A stretch of 64,000 nt of DNA, taken from Methylobacter sp015476545 (GTDB lineage Bacteria > Pseudomonadota > Gammaproteobacteria > Methylococcales > Methylomonadaceae). Below are positions 35,702 to 43,370 of this stretch, piece by piece. The position numbers and the translations under genes are program-made. Within the stretch, counting starts at the first letter, position 1. Every line of letters starts with the position of its first letter. The stretch is from positions 3,596,001 to 3,660,000 of the forward strand of contig NZ_CP197401.1 in the NCBI RefSeq assembly GCF_052162025.1, read 5' to 3'. The notes under the pieces are model-generated. The model saw only the letters and a program-made list of their open reading frames with translations. It made no database searches and had not been told where the DNA came from.

Positions 35702-36331
35702 ATGACTGTATCTATTAAAGATATTATGTACACATCCCCGGTCGTGCCGGTGATGGTCATCAACAAACTGGAACATGCCGTACCGCTGGCGCATGCGTTG
35801 GTTGAGGGCGGCTTGAAAGTGCTGGAAATCACCCTGCGCACGCCGATTGCCCTGGATGCGATCAAACGAATCAAAGCCGAAGTACCAGGCGCTATTGTCG
35901 GTGCCGGTACGGTCATCAATGTGGACACCTTGCAGAAAGCCATCGATGCCGGCTCTGAATTTATTGTCAGCCCAGGCGTAACCGAAAGCCTGATCGATGC
36001 GGCAATTAAATCCGGTGTACCTATTTTGCCAGGCGTCATCAGCCCGAGCGAAGTCATGCGCCTGATGGAAAAAGGCATTACCGAAATGAAGTTCTTCCCG
36101 GCCGAAGCCGCCGGCGGCATCCCGATGCTGAAATCGATCGGCGGCCCGCTGCCGCAGGTGACTTTCTGCCCTACCGGCGGCATCAGCCTGAAAAATGCGG
36201 CCGATTATCTGGCGTTGAGCAATGTCGCCTGTATCGGTGGATCATGGATGGCGCCTGCCGATCTCGTGGACAAGGAAGATTGGGACGAAATCAAACGCCG
36301 CGCCACTGAAGCGGCTGCGCTGAGAAAATAA
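35702..36331 (+). CDS. eda: 2-keto-3-deoxy-6-phosphogluconate aldolase
   Basis: The 209-residue class I aldolase cleaves KDPG to pyruvate and glyceraldehyde 3-phosphate. The glutamate motif is in VLEITLRTP, the Schiff-base lysine is in MKFFPAEAAGG, and GAGTVINVDTLQKA and FIVSPGVTE are typical. It ends the operon. A hairpin in the 86-base gap after edd (35625-35651) might set the edd to eda ratio, and a strong bidirectional terminator follows. Confidence 0.97.
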   Translation: MTVSIKDIMYTSPVVPVMVINKLEHAVPLAHALVEGGLKVLEITLRTPIALDAIKRIKAEVPGAIVGAGTVINVDTLQKAIDAGSEFIVSPGVTESLIDAAIKSGVPILPGVISPSEVMRLMEKGITEMKFFPAEAAGGIPMLKSIGGPLPQVTFCPTGGISLKNAADYLALSNVACIGGSWMAPADLVDKEDWDEIKRRATEAAALRK

Positions 36332-36343
36332 GTTTTCCCCAAC

Positions 36344-36373
36344 CGCTACAGGATACAGATGTATCCTGTAGCG
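36344..36373. terminator. bidirectional terminator after eda
   Basis: CGCTACAGGATAC and GTATCCTGTAGCG form a perfect 13-pair stem with an AGAT loop, followed by AACCTTTT on the plus strand and a T-rich flank on the minus strand. It lies between eda and the convergent thioredoxin-fold gene and can end both. Confidence 0.8.
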
Positions 36374-36381
36374 AACCTTTT

Positions 36382-36945
36382 CTAGGCTTCCTTCCATTTA
36401 ATGTTGCAGCCAATGCTGGGCAGCTGTTTTTCATTGATGGGCCTGTTTGCCAACAGATCATTCAGCGCATTGCGCAAATCCTCGCCGGTCAACGGCACAT
36501 CGTTCTTAGGCGTTGAGCCATCCAGACGGCCGCGGTAGACGCAGGCCAATTCCTGATCAAACAAGTAAATGTCCGGCGTGCAGGCTGCCTGATAATCCCT
36601 GGCTGTACCCTGGCTTTCATCATATAAATAGGCAGCGAAAGGGTGTCCCCAGGCGTCCATCATATCCTTCATTTTATCAGGCGCATCTTCTGGATAGTTT
36701 TCGATATCATTGGAACTGATCGCGATAGTACTGATCCCAAGCGGGGCGTAATGCCGGGCAATATCGATCAGTTGATCCTTGATATGCTGCACATACGGAC
36801 AATGATTACAGATGAACATCACCACCGTACCCTTTTTCCCCTTCAGTTCATGAAGACTATTGTAAGAACCTGTAACAGGGTTGAACAAATCGAAATCCGG
36901 TGCAATAGTGCCTAAAGGCATCATGTTTGAAGCGGTTGCCGCCAT
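36382..36945 (-). CDS. thioredoxin-fold (AhpC/TSA-like) protein
   Basis: The 187-residue protein has the redoxin fold with the motif MFICNHCPYV, in which CxxC is CNHC, followed by SSNDIENYPEDAPDKM and CTPDIYLFD. It belongs to the thioredoxin/peroxiredoxin-like group often annotated as redoxin-domain proteins. It lacks an obvious signal peptide, so it should be cytoplasmic. It is probably a thiol-disulfide or peroxide-handling protein. It is convergent with eda. Confidence 0.8.
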   Translation of the reverse strand: MAATASNMMPLGTIAPDFDLFNPVTGSYNSLHELKGKKGTVVMFICNHCPYVQHIKDQLIDIARHYAPLGISTIAISSNDIENYPEDAPDKMKDMMDAWGHPFAAYLYDESQGTARDYQAACTPDIYLFDQELACVYRGRLDGSTPKNDVPLTGEDLRNALNDLLANRPINEKQLPSIGCNIKWKEA

Positions 36946-37209
36946 ACTTTCCTCCTAAATGGTTGTGAAGATTTTGAATAGACCTAGTGATTATAAGATG
37001 ATGCCCGACAATCGGGCGATCAGCGTTAAGACTTATAATCAGTGATAAATGCTTATTATCCTTACTTACCATTACTCAAACGGTGTTATTTTTTATATAA
37101 TTTCCCACCATTGCTGTTAAACGAGCCGATTATCGGTTATTGCTTTAAATACGAAAAATACGAACCGCCTATATGCGGCACCATTAACCCTTCATATTAA
37201 AAACGACCT

Positions 37210-37863
37210 ATGACTCAAAACGAACTGAAAAAAAAAGTTGCTGAAGCCGCCCTGCAATATGTTAAAGATATTCCTATCATTGGTGTCGGCACTGGCTCAA
37301 CGGTTAATTTCTTTATAGAAATGCTGGCCGACTATAAAGCCGATATCGAAGGCGCCGTCTCCAGTTCCATTGGCACTACCGAACGTTTGAAAAAAGTCGG
37401 TATTCCGGTTCTGGATCTGAATGCTGTCAACGATCTTAAAATCTACATAGACGGTGCGGATGAAGTCAATCCCGACAAGAAATTGATCAAAGGCGGCGGC
37501 GGTGCTTTGACACGCGAAAAAATCATTGCCGAAGCCAGTGAAAAATTTGTCTGCATTGCTGATGAAACCAAATGCGTAGACGTATTAGGCGCATTCCCAC
37601 TGCCTATCGAAGTCATTCCGATGGCTCGCAGCTTCGTTGCACGCGAAATGGTTAAACTGGGCGGCCAGCCGGTTTGGAGAGAAAATTTCATTACCGATAA
37701 CGGTAATGAGATTATTGATATCCGCAACCTGAATATTACCAATCCTGTCGAACTGGAAAAAATCATTAACAATATTCCGGGCGTTGTGACCGTCGGTCTG
37801 TTTGCACTGAGAGGCGCCGATATCGTGCTGGTTGGCAAAGGCAACGAAGTCGTTACTTTATAA
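37210..37863 (+). CDS. rpiA: ribose-5-phosphate isomerase A
   Basis: The 217-residue enzyme interconverts ribose 5-phosphate and ribulose 5-phosphate. Motifs include IIGVGTGSTVNFFIE, IDGADEVNPDKKLIKGGGGAL with its catalytic Asp and the active-site EKIIAEASEKF segment. It supplies ribulose 5-phosphate for hexulose-phosphate synthesis. It is followed by rpe after a terminator-like hairpin. Confidence 0.96.
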   Translation: MTQNELKKKVAEAALQYVKDIPIIGVGTGSTVNFFIEMLADYKADIEGAVSSSIGTTERLKKVGIPVLDLNAVNDLKIYIDGADEVNPDKKLIKGGGGALTREKIIAEASEKFVCIADETKCVDVLGAFPLPIEVIPMARSFVAREMVKLGGQPVWRENFITDNGNEIIDIRNLNITNPVELEKIINNIPGVVTVGLFALRGADIVLVGKGNEVVTL

Positions 37864-37913
37864 GGTTCATACCGGAAGGCTCATCAGAGCCCGTTCCCGC
37901 CATAGATCGCAAT

Positions 37914-37942
37914 AGAAGCCGTCTAAAGCTTAGGCGGCTTCT
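37914..37942 (+). terminator. hairpin after rpiA
   Basis: AGAAGCCGTCTAA pairs with TTAGGCGGCTTCT around AGC, with one G-T pair, and is followed by ATTTC. It lies in the 126-base rpiA-rpe gap. It may end part of the rpiA transcript, leaving rpe to its own promoter or read-through. Confidence 0.6.
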
Positions 37943-37989
37943 ATTTCAGACATTCAATCATTTCAATTACATTAAGAGGATATAAAACA

Positions 37990-38661
37990 ATGAATGAAAA
38001 CTGGATTGCTCCTTCCATCCTGTCCGCGAATTTCGCCAAGCTGGGTGAAGAAGTCGACAATGTTTTAAAAGCCGGCGCCGACGTGGTGCATTTTGACGTC
38101 ATGGACAATCATTTTGTACCTAACCTGACCATTGGCCCGCTGGTCTGTGAAGCGCTGAGAAAACACGGTGTTACTGCACCTATCGACGTACATTTAATGA
38201 TTGAGCCGGTGGACCGCATAATTCCTGATTTCGCTAAGGCGGGCGCCAGCTATATCACTTTCCATCCGGAAGCGTCGATTCATGTCGACCGAACGCTGCA
38301 ACTGATCCATGACTGCGGCTGTAAGGCAGGCCTGGTATTCAATCCGTCTACGCCGTTAAGCTATCTGGATTATGTGATGGATAAAATCGATATGATTTTG
38401 TTGATGTCGGTCAATCCGGGCTTCGGCGGCCAGTCTTTTATCCCGTCCGCATTGCCCAAACTGCGCGAAGTCAGAAAACGCATTGACGACAGCGGCCTGA
38501 ATATTCGTCTGGAAATTGACGGCGGCGTCAAAGTCGACAATATCCGCGAAATCAAAGCAGCCGGCGCCGATACCTTCGTAGCAGGCTCGGCCATCTTCAG
38601 CCAGCCTGACTATAAAGCAGTGATCGACGCCATGCGCGCTGAAATAGCCAAAGCGGAATAA
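37990..38661 (+). CDS. rpe: ribulose-phosphate 3-epimerase
   Basis: The 223-residue TIM-barrel enzyme interconverts ribulose and xylulose 5-phosphates. The segments APSILSANFAKLGEE, VHFDVMDNHFVPNLTIGP, LLMSVNPGFGGQSFIP and EIDGGVKVDNI hold the metal and catalytic residues. A ribosome-binding site (AGAGGA) precedes the ATG. It links the pentose phosphate genes of this block to transketolase and transaldolase. Confidence 0.97.
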   Translation: MNENWIAPSILSANFAKLGEEVDNVLKAGADVVHFDVMDNHFVPNLTIGPLVCEALRKHGVTAPIDVHLMIEPVDRIIPDFAKAGASYITFHPEASIHVDRTLQLIHDCGCKAGLVFNPSTPLSYLDYVMDKIDMILLMSVNPGFGGQSFIPSALPKLREVRKRIDDSGLNIRLEIDGGVKVDNIREIKAAGADTFVAGSAIFSQPDYKAVIDAMRAEIAKAE

Positions 38662-38673
38662 GCGTTTAAAACT

Positions 38674-39438
38674 CTACATAAGCGGGAGGATCTGCTCAAG
38701 GATCTTCCCGTTTGTGACTAAAATCTGCTTTGGAAAAATTCCCTCATTCCCCTGAAAGTCCGTTACCGTGGCCCCCGCCTCTCTAGCAATCACAACGCCA
38801 GCGGCAATATCATACAGCATCAGCTCCTGCTCCCAGAAGGCATCGACCTGGCCGTCGGCAACCAGGCACACATCCAGAGCGGCGGAGCCAAAACGGCGCT
38901 GCCCTGTCGTAGCCTGGGCAATACGGCAAAAACGCTCCAGATTATTGTGTTCCAGATAATTGCGCACACAGGCAAACCCCGTTGACACCATCGCCGTAGC
39001 AAGTTCAGCCTGAGATGAAACGGTGATAGGCTGGCCATTTTTCCATGCGCCTTTACCTTTCTCAGCGTAATAATAATCATCAAGCGCAGGCGCATAGACC
39101 ACACCCGCCACCAATTCCTGGTCAATTTCCAGCGCCACACTCAGTGCCCAAAAATACTGGCCTCGGGAAAAAGAATGCGTACCATCGATCGGGTCGACAA
39201 TCCAGCGGGAGGATTGATTTTCAGTCTCTCCGCTTTCCTCTCCCCAGAAACCGAATTGCGGATACTCTCTAGATAGCGCTTCTTTTAAAAAAGCTTCCAC
39301 AGCGATATCTGCCTCGGTCACAAAATCGCGCGGGCTTTTCTTGCTAACTTCCAGATGCTTCAGATTTCTAAAATAATTCAAAGCGACAGATCCGGCTTCA
39401 CGGACCACTCTTTCAAGCACAGCAGAAGAAATACACAT
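38674..39438 (-). CDS. inositol monophosphatase-family phosphatase
   Basis: The 254-residue protein has the metal-dependent motifs of the IMPase/HisN/CysQ family: WGEESGE, WIVDPIDGTHSF and the C-terminal MLYDIAAGVVIAREAG. It would remove phosphate from a small substrate such as histidinol phosphate, inositol phosphate, PAP or a sugar bisphosphate. None can be picked from the sequence. It converges with rpe. Confidence 0.88.
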   Translation of the reverse strand: MCISSAVLERVVREAGSVALNYFRNLKHLEVSKKSPRDFVTEADIAVEAFLKEALSREYPQFGFWGEESGETENQSSRWIVDPIDGTHSFSRGQYFWALSVALEIDQELVAGVVYAPALDDYYYAEKGKGAWKNGQPITVSSQAELATAMVSTGFACVRNYLEHNNLERFCRIAQATTGQRRFGSAALDVCLVADGQVDAFWEQELMLYDIAAGVVIAREAGATVTDFQGNEGIFPKQILVTNGKILEQILPLM

Positions 39439-39601
39439 GAAATAACCTTAAGAATAAGCAGAATTGACTCATTTCGACGCCAAGCCCCTCCCTTGTGACG
39501 AACGCGCAAAAGCGAAATGATGACAGTGATTTAAACTGACAGCCTCGAACTTTACTGGCTGAAGCAGACTTTTACAAGCGTTTTACTAGAAGATGGATAC
39601 T

Positions 39602-40348
39602 TTATGTATTTAAAGTATCCATCAGATCAATCATGAATTCCATTTCCTCATCATCGACAGGCATCCAGGCGTCAAAACCCAGACTTTCCAGAACACCCCG
39701 CCCTTTCTCATCATTATTCATGTCGACCAGCAATTTTTGTAAGACAGCTCTTTTTTCGGCCAATTTCGGCCCGATCATCAGTGAATGATGGACAACACTA
39801 ATCTGGCTGCGGACCAGCACTTTTAGCTGACTTTTAATGATATTTGATAAGTTATCATAAGCTTCAGCCAAGAAAATACCGACATCGGCGTTCCCTCGCA
39901 GTAACTGTTTTGCAATCAGAACATACGAATCGCAAACCATTGTCTCTATATTGCTTTCATCCAAATCCCCAGCTTCCAGCATTATCATGCCCATCAAATG
40001 AACATCAGGATCTTCAGTAACGGCAACTCGAATACCCGGCGACAAATGAGCGACATCATCCACAGTATTTTGGGCATTAATGGCGATAATGGCCTCATCA
40101 GATTTACCGGCCGGCCTTACCAAAGGTAAAAAACCTTTTTCGCGTACCAGCATGGCGGCATCAAATGGATTAGCATAAATCAAATCAATTTTATCCTGGC
40201 TGATAGCTTCTCTCTGCTTGGGGAAGTTGTCATACATTTCCAAGTGAATGGCCTCTCCGCTCTGTTTTTGAAGCCAGGTATTAAAGATATACCAGCCGGA
40301 AATATGGTCAGGAGGAAAATCTGGGCTGACTGTGAACATGTTCGGCAT
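39602..40348 (-). CDS. PhnD-like phosphate/phosphonate-binding-type protein without signal peptide
   Basis: The 248-residue protein resembles periplasmic binding proteins of the PhnD/PotF-like group, with HLEMYDNFPKQREAISQDKI, DLIYANPFDAAMLVREKGF and RVAVTEDPDVHLMGMIMLEAG. It begins directly with the first strand (MPNMFTVSPDFPPDH) and has no signal peptide, so it is predicted to be cytoplasmic. The start is supported by GGAG at good spacing. It follows the PAS gene by 18 bases at the end of the GTPase cluster. No ABC permease or ATPase gene is near, so a sensor role is more likely than transport. Confidence 0.75.
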   Translation of the reverse strand: MPNMFTVSPDFPPDHISGWYIFNTWLQKQSGEAIHLEMYDNFPKQREAISQDKIDLIYANPFDAAMLVREKGFLPLVRPAGKSDEAIIAINAQNTVDDVAHLSPGIRVAVTEDPDVHLMGMIMLEAGDLDESNIETMVCDSYVLIAKQLLRGNADVGIFLAEAYDNLSNIIKSQLKVLVRSQISVVHHSLMIGPKLAEKRAVLQKLLVDMNNDEKGRGVLESLGFDAWMPVDDEEMEFMIDLMDTLNT

Positions 40349-40366
40349 AACTAGGCTCCGTATAAG

Positions 40367-40843
40367 TTAAAACAAGGTCGGATAAAGCTTGGCGCATTCT
40401 TCCACTTTAGTTCGGGAAGGCTTACGCCGCACAGAGGTATAACCAACGACCTTGCCTTTTCTTACATTGGGAATAACGGTAGCCTTAACCCAGTAATAAC
40501 CGCCGTCCTTACGCAAGTTCTTAACAAATCCCTGCCATTTATTGCCTTGCTGCACAGTATCCCACAAATCCTTGAACGCTACCGAGGGCATATCAGGATG
40601 TCTGAGAATCGAATGAGGCGCACCGATCAGCTCATCTTCGTTGTATCCGGACATTTCAATAAAAGCTTGATTTACATGAGTAATAATGCCGTCCGGATCT
40701 GTCGTTGAAACGATCAGTTTACCGTCAGGATAGGGTGTCTCAATTTGGGTATATAAAACCTTACGCTTTATACCGCCATATAAATTCAGAGTAACCTCCT
40801 GATAATCACCGATTATATCCTCAGGTTTCATATCATAAAGCAT
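40367..40843 (-). CDS. Aer-like PAS-domain protein
   Basis: The C-terminal 110 residues form a PAS domain of the Aer type: VNQAFIEMSGYNEDELIG, then PHSILRHPDMPSVAFKDLW, KNLRKDGGYYWVKATV and GYTSVRRKPSR. Such domains commonly bind FAD and sense redox state. No methyl-accepting or kinase domain is attached, so it must act through a partner. The frame is open to a TTG at 40909, but ATG at 40843 has GGAG seven bases upstream and is preferred, giving about 158 residues. It lies between the globin sensor and the PhnD-like gene. Confidence 0.82.
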   Translation of the reverse strand: MLYDMKPEDIIGDYQEVTLNLYGGIKRKVLYTQIETPYPDGKLIVSTTDPDGIITHVNQAFIEMSGYNEDELIGAPHSILRHPDMPSVAFKDLWDTVQQGNKWQGFVKNLRKDGGYYWVKATVIPNVRKGKVVGYTSVRRKPSRTKVEECAKLYPTLF

Positions 40844-40991
40844 TGCATATCTCCATTCTGGTAGCGTCCCGATAAACTGAGCCTTAACTTTATGGGGCAA
40901 ATAATTCAATGTAGACGCATAGAATAATTGAGTCGTTACTATTTCTTGTGATCTAGGTCAAAAACGCTGCTGTTTCGCTGCAGAATCAAGG

Positions 40992-41035
40992 GTATCAATA
41001 CTCAACCATTTTCAGAAATGGTTGAGTATTGATAC
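40992..41035. terminator. perfect 20-pair inverted repeat
   Basis: The arm at 40992-41011 (GTATCAATACTCAACCATTT) and the arm at 41016-41035 are exact complements around a TCAG loop. It starts 18 bases past the protoglobin stop codon. There is no clear T tract after it on the minus strand, so it may be an attenuator, mRNA-end stabiliser or a terminator. A second smaller symmetry (GCTGCTGTTTCGCTGC) lies at 40967-40982. Confidence 0.65.
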
Positions 41036-41052
41036 TGGGAGTTAACTTTTGA

Positions 41053-41610
41053 TTATTTATACGCCTTGGCAAGATTGGCAAATAGCGTTCTGCTCATGCC
41101 AGAGATAGTGAGAAACTTCTCCAGTTCTTCGGCAAGTGTGGATTCTTGATAGGACTGTTGCATTATCATTAGCGCAAGCCCCGTAACCGAAGCGATCGCT
41201 TGCAGCGCTTTCGTGCATTTTTCACTATTATGTCCGAATGTCTCGATAACTATGCGGGTGAGTTCATTATTGATCAAAGTCATAGCACCCGCCATAAATT
41301 CAACAGGCAAATTGACTTTGACATGAATATCACCTACCTGATACATGCTTCGTGCAAAATCAGCATCGATATTGCTGGAAAACAACCCTGTCATCCATCT
41401 TAAATGGGCTATTTTTAAAGTTGCCACGCGACCTTCCAAATATTTAGCGGTCTCAGGTATGGTAGCTAGCTGGTCATAAAAGGAATCGGTGACAGCTTGC
41501 AGTTGTGGTGTGATTTCCGGACCGATATCTTTCAGGCATGCCTCAAGCTCAGGCGTCAAACCGGAAAATGCCTTGGCATATTCAATTAATTCGTTGAAAT
41601 TTAATGACAT
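41053..41610 (-). CDS. protoglobin-type haem sensor
   Basis: The 185-residue protein matches the globin domain of globin-coupled sensors (protoglobin). The candidate proximal histidine is H96 in VGDIHVKVNLPVEFMAG, and RVATLKIAHLRWM precedes it. It would bind haem and oxygen or another gas. There is no output domain, so it probably signals through the neighbouring GTPase and roadblock proteins. AGGA precedes the ATG. It lies between the roadblock gene and the PAS gene. Confidence 0.82.
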   Translation of the reverse strand: MSLNFNELIEYAKAFSGLTPELEACLKDIGPEITPQLQAVTDSFYDQLATIPETAKYLEGRVATLKIAHLRWMTGLFSSNIDADFARSMYQVGDIHVKVNLPVEFMAGAMTLINNELTRIVIETFGHNSEKCTKALQAIASVTGLALMIMQQSYQESTLAEELEKFLTISGMSRTLFANLAKAYK

Positions 41611-41702
41611 TTATTTTTCCTGGCATTGAATATATTGAACTTATTACCTCAATAATATTATTGGCAATATTTCAATAATTATTCGTTTTTATCATATAAA
41701 CC

Positions 41703-41730
41703 CTATAGTTATTTAGACAAATAACTGTAG
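41703..41730. repeat. hairpin between roadblock and globin genes
   Basis: CTATAGTTATTT pairs with AAATAACTGTAG around AGAC, with one G-T pair. It lies in the 159-base gap between the roadblock gene and the protoglobin gene. No T run follows on the minus strand. It may stabilise or attenuate the transcript. Confidence 0.4.
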
Positions 41731-41769
41731 GATATTTAAAACCAGTTAATTCTGTGCTAAATAAAGTCC

Positions 41770-42132
41770 CTACAGCAATTCAGAAATACTGCTCGCAGCC
41801 CGTTTTACGTCCAGGAAAATCAAGCCTAACTTAGCATTAGGTTTTGCCAAAACGGTTAACACCGATTCATTTCCGGCATAAACCATCAGGACATAGCCTT
41901 TGGCGCCTTTTATTAAAACCTGTTCTAGTGATCCCCTTGCCAATTCCTGAGCAGTACGATCACCCAATGACAGCATTGCGGCGCTCATAGCACCTACCCG
42001 ATCTTCATCCAGTCCAGCAGGCAATACAGAAGCCATCATTAAACCGTCAGTCGATATTACTCCCGATGCTTCAATATCTGCTGAAGTGCCATTAAGTTCT
42101 GTGAGTATTGAAGCTAGCATATCTGCGCGCAT
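41770..42132 (-). CDS. Roadblock/LC7-domain protein (MglB-like)
   Basis: The 120-residue protein is a single Roadblock/LC7 domain, shown by SADIEASGVISTDGLMMASVLP near the N-terminus, LGDRTAQELARGSLEQVLIKG and YVLMVYAGNESVLTVLAKPNAKLGLI. Such proteins form dimers and act as GTPase-activating partners of MglA-like GTPases. It lies in the same gene run as an MglA-like GTPase (42821-43357). The likely partner relation is inferred from that. Confidence 0.85.
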   Translation of the reverse strand: MRADMLASILTELNGTSADIEASGVISTDGLMMASVLPAGLDEDRVGAMSAAMLSLGDRTAQELARGSLEQVLIKGAKGYVLMVYAGNESVLTVLAKPNAKLGLIFLDVKRAASSISELL

Positions 42133-42178
42133 ATTTTTGTCTCTTATCTTGGATAATTAATTGATAAATTATTAAGCG

Positions 42179-42817
42179 TTATTTAGTGGCATAACGCATG
42201 CTCAATGCCCAAACCAGAGAAACGAATTCCGGATGGTTAAAATGGGGAATACCTGAAATAGCAATAACAAAACGATTATTACCAATAAATAAAGGCCAAA
42301 ATCCAAGCTGGCTATTACCGTACGCATCAATAACAGCCCATGCGTTGCTGGCCAGCCCCATATTGTTCATCAATAAACCTGACCGCCGCTCGTGAATGGT
42401 AGCAATTTCCGCGCTTAATGCCGATAGCTCTTCAGCAACTTCATGCGGAAACCCATGGCTGGACAGATAGAAACCTTGACTGTCCGCCAGGAGCACCTTG
42501 CCATTTTCCGAAATTTTACTTAATAGATCAGGCAGAATATCTTCAAGTGCATCCTGCGGATAATGCAGTGCAGTATCAATTCCTTGAACCCAACCTAATT
42601 TTTGGCAATGATGCAACAGTTCCAGGCATTTTGCTTCTTCATGCTGGTCCATTAATTTCCGCAAATTGGCTAAGTTAAGCGCTGGGGTTTTCTCCTGTAA
42701 TAACAAGGCTCTCAAGAACTGCCGGGTTTTATCCTTATTGACAGAACAGGCTGCATAATAAGCGCCAGCTGGAGTCGGATACAAATGCAATCCTTCCGTC
42801 AAGACATAGTTGCTCAT
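42179..42817 (-). CDS. hypothetical protein with roadblock-like C-terminus
   Basis: The 212-residue protein is not assigned to a named family. The N-terminal half (residues 1-90) is helical and includes KLGWVQGIDTALHYPQDA. The C-terminal half has a roadblock-like strand-helix pattern (GKVLLADSQGFYLSSHGFP, then AEELSALSAEIATI, SQLGFWPLFIGNNRFVIAISG). It starts three bases after the GTPase gene ends and is preceded by GGAG. I propose a second roadblock-type partner for the GTPase. Confidence 0.6.
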   Translation of the reverse strand: MSNYVLTEGLHLYPTPAGAYYAACSVNKDKTRQFLRALLLQEKTPALNLANLRKLMDQHEEAKCLELLHHCQKLGWVQGIDTALHYPQDALEDILPDLLSKISENGKVLLADSQGFYLSSHGFPHEVAEELSALSAEIATIHERRSGLLMNNMGLASNAWAVIDAYGNSQLGFWPLFIGNNRFVIAISGIPHFNHPEFVSLVWALSMRYATK

Positions 42818-42820
42818 ACG

Positions 42821-43357
42821 TTACTCCTCGAGTTCAGGGTCCAAGGAGTACAATAGAGACTGCACTAAAATAGATACATCATTTTTAACGCGAGCATCCA
42901 CAGAGAACACCGGCGGATTGAGCCCCATTCCTTGCAGTTGGACATGATAATCATTGATGGCAGGCTTATCGCTCAGATCCATCTGCGTTACACCGATGGC
43001 TACATTCGTTTTTGCTATAAACGACTGAAACGAATCCAAAAAAAACTTCATATCCTGGAAAGGATCCGCTCGGGTATTATCAAGCAACAAAATCAGTCCT
43101 ATGCCGCCTGTAGTAAGAATATCCCACATAAAGTCAAAGCGTTCCTGCCCAGGGGTACCATAAAGGTGAATCTTCTCACCTCCGGCGAGATTCATGATTC
43201 CGTAATCCATGGCGACAGTGGTTGATGCTTTTTTGTTCTTTGTCATATCGCTGGCAGCCGCGTCCGTTTTAACCGGCGGCACATCGCTTATTGATTCAAT
43301 AGCTGTTGTTTTACCAGCGCCAACAGGACCGGTAAAGATGATTTTGTATTGGCTCAT
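42821..43357 (-). CDS. MglA-like small GTPase
   Basis: The 178-residue protein is a Ras-like GTPase. Walker A is GPVGAGKTT (10-18), the switch II motif is YGTPGQERFDFMW (66-78), and the base-specificity motif is VTQMD (122-126) in place of NKxD. It is close to the bacterial MglA/GTPase group that controls polarity. It would cycle between GTP and GDP states under the control of roadblock partners. It is followed by a roadblock-like gene after three bases and by a clear roadblock gene next. No effector is known from sequence. Confidence 0.85.
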   Translation of the reverse strand: MSQYKIIFTGPVGAGKTTAIESISDVPPVKTDAAASDMTKNKKASTTVAMDYGIMNLAGGEKIHLYGTPGQERFDFMWDILTTGGIGLILLLDNTRADPFQDMKFFLDSFQSFIAKTNVAIGVTQMDLSDKPAINDYHVQLQGMGLNPPVFSVDARVKNDVSILVQSLLYSLDPELEE

Positions 43358-43370
43358 ATTGTTCCTAACT

